Part shown: piece by piece, positions 63,501 to 64,000 of the stretch
Layout: each line of letters starts with the position of its first letter
Numbering within the stretch: position 1 is the stretch's first letter
From: Kushneria aurantia DSM 21353
Lineage (GTDB): Bacteria > Pseudomonadota > Gammaproteobacteria > Pseudomonadales > Halomonadaceae
Assembly: GCF_000382245.1 (NCBI RefSeq)
Contig: NZ_KB907867.1
Location: forward strand, 2,145 to 66,144
Reading direction: 5' to 3'
DNA: 64,000 bases
The notes under the pieces: generated by a model
What the model was told of the DNA's origin: nothing
Seen by the model: the letters and a program-made list of their open reading frames with translations, nothing else
Databases searched by the model: none
Made by a program: the position numbers and the translations under genes

Positions 63501-63676
63501 GGGCTCTCTTGCTCGGGCGAGGAAGTAGGCGGCTTTCGGCCATTCGCGGTCGGTTTGGCATCTATCATTGCCAATCCGAAAGCTGCCATTGCGATTTGTT
63601 GCCGCGACGCAGGTTTCCGGCCAATGGCCTGGACGAGCTGCGATCCGCAGTCAGCAGGTTCACCGAGCTGCGTCAT
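63501..63676. other. Interval after recD, nothing recognised
   Basis: This 176-base stretch contains short open frames on both strands that match nothing I recognise. No terminator for recD with a T-tract was found. It may hold remains of the 3' part of the broken hydrolase gene on the minus strand. Confidence 0.4.
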
Positions 63677-64000
63677 TTAGCCTACCGCGGAACGCGGCTT
63701 CCACCATATCGACGAGGCGCGCATGGATCGCCTAGCGTGCGAGGCGAAAAGGCCGTCACGCTCCATCGCATCCAGTGTGCGAGATATATCGAGAGGACGG
63801 AGCCAGAGCTTCATGGTCTCCGCTGCTGATCGCTCCGGGCCGCCATTGCCCGGATGGGTCGGGGCCGCGACGATGAACCCTCGCTGCGCCAGGGGCACGG
63901 CGATCCAGCTCATCGCCTCGGCCTGACCCGCCAGCCCCGCCCCGTGCGGGAGGAGCACGAGCGGGAAGTGGCCTTCCGCGATGGGCGCATCACGCTGCGC
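63677..64000 (-). pseudogene. Alpha/beta hydrolase (dienelactone hydrolase-like), partial, probably truncated
   Basis: The minus-strand frame enters from beyond 64000 with APIAEGHFPLVLLPHGAGLAGQAEAMSWIAVPLAQRGFIVAAPTHPGNGGPERSAAETMKLWLRPLDISRTLDAMERD. This is the N-terminal part of a predicted dienelactone hydrolase, with the oxyanion-hole HGAG. After DGLFASH, where the Arg-Ile-Gly-x-x-Gly-x-Ser nucleophile elbow should come, the frame continues for only about 16 unrelated residues and stops at 63677. The catalytic Ser, Asp and His are therefore absent, so the gene is most likely broken. Confidence 0.65.

Overview
The window reads as chromosome of a high-GC, salt-adapted gammaproteobacterium, most likely a member of the Halomonadaceae. 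The pointers are a BCCT-family choline/betaine transporter, glnA and ntrBC with sigma-54/NtrC control, BipA, RecBCD, and the compact operon style. This placement is inference from gene families; no rRNA or other phylogenetic marker is present.

Positions 1-12944 are one complete type I-C CRISPR-Cas locus read on the minus strand. In transcription order it runs: leader 2, array 2 (22 repeats), cas3, hicA-hicB, a short non-coding interval, cas5c-cas8c-cas7-cas4-cas1-cas2, leader 1, array 1 (36 repeats, running off the left edge). Both leaders carry a perfect IHF consensus site and are homologous to each other as far as the last codons of cas2, so one array end is probably a duplicate of the other. 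A strong internal ribosome site inside cas8c marks the small subunit Cas11c.

The most interesting item is the 370-base interval between hicB and cas5c. It holds a crRNA-like gene: a degenerate repeat keeping the 3' handle, a 27-base spacer-like segment, and a second degenerate repeat that folds as a terminator-type hairpin. The spacer-like segment matches, with 18 of 21 positions, a site about 270 bases upstream that is preceded by TTC (the type I-C PAM) and abuts the -35 box of a predicted promoter. Two of the three mismatches are at guide positions 6 and 12, which type I effectors do not read. This is the layout of the Cascade-guided CreTA toxin-antitoxin RNAs, or of crRNA-like cas autorepressors. 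A small ORF ending in a hydrophobic peptide lies between promoter and crRNA-like gene.

Positions 13062-19525 hold a YciH/SUI1 factor, a lipoprotein, a sirtuin, a membrane NERD-domain protein, an ATP-grasp fragment, and a LysR / 2-oxoglutarate dioxygenase / MFS cassette with lower GC than its surroundings. Positions 19597-21657 encode the BCCT transporter. Positions 21923-30938 form an alpha-glucoside utilisation locus: LacI regulator, GH13 glucosidase, ThuEFGK-like ABC importer and an outer-membrane porin, with a LacI-type operator in the divergent promoter region.

Positions 31017-43230 contain an MFS exporter, dGTPase, an isocitrate lyase/PEP mutase family enzyme, ntrC, ntrB, a DUF4124 protein with a 12-copy GGGGTC tract, glnA, bipA, a small hypothetical gene and a 1-Cys peroxiredoxin. 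NtrC sites lie upstream of ntrB and glnA, and glnA has a sigma-54 promoter. Positions 43461-52999 hold an RND efflux pair, a secreted cyclase-family protein, pdxA, a glycerol-3-phosphate dehydrogenase-like oxidoreductase and a 2-hydroxyacid dehydrogenase. Positions 53133-63500 are recC-recB-recD with a ribbon-helix-helix/ParE toxin-antitoxin pair wedged between recB and recD. The right edge cuts into a probably broken alpha/beta hydrolase gene.
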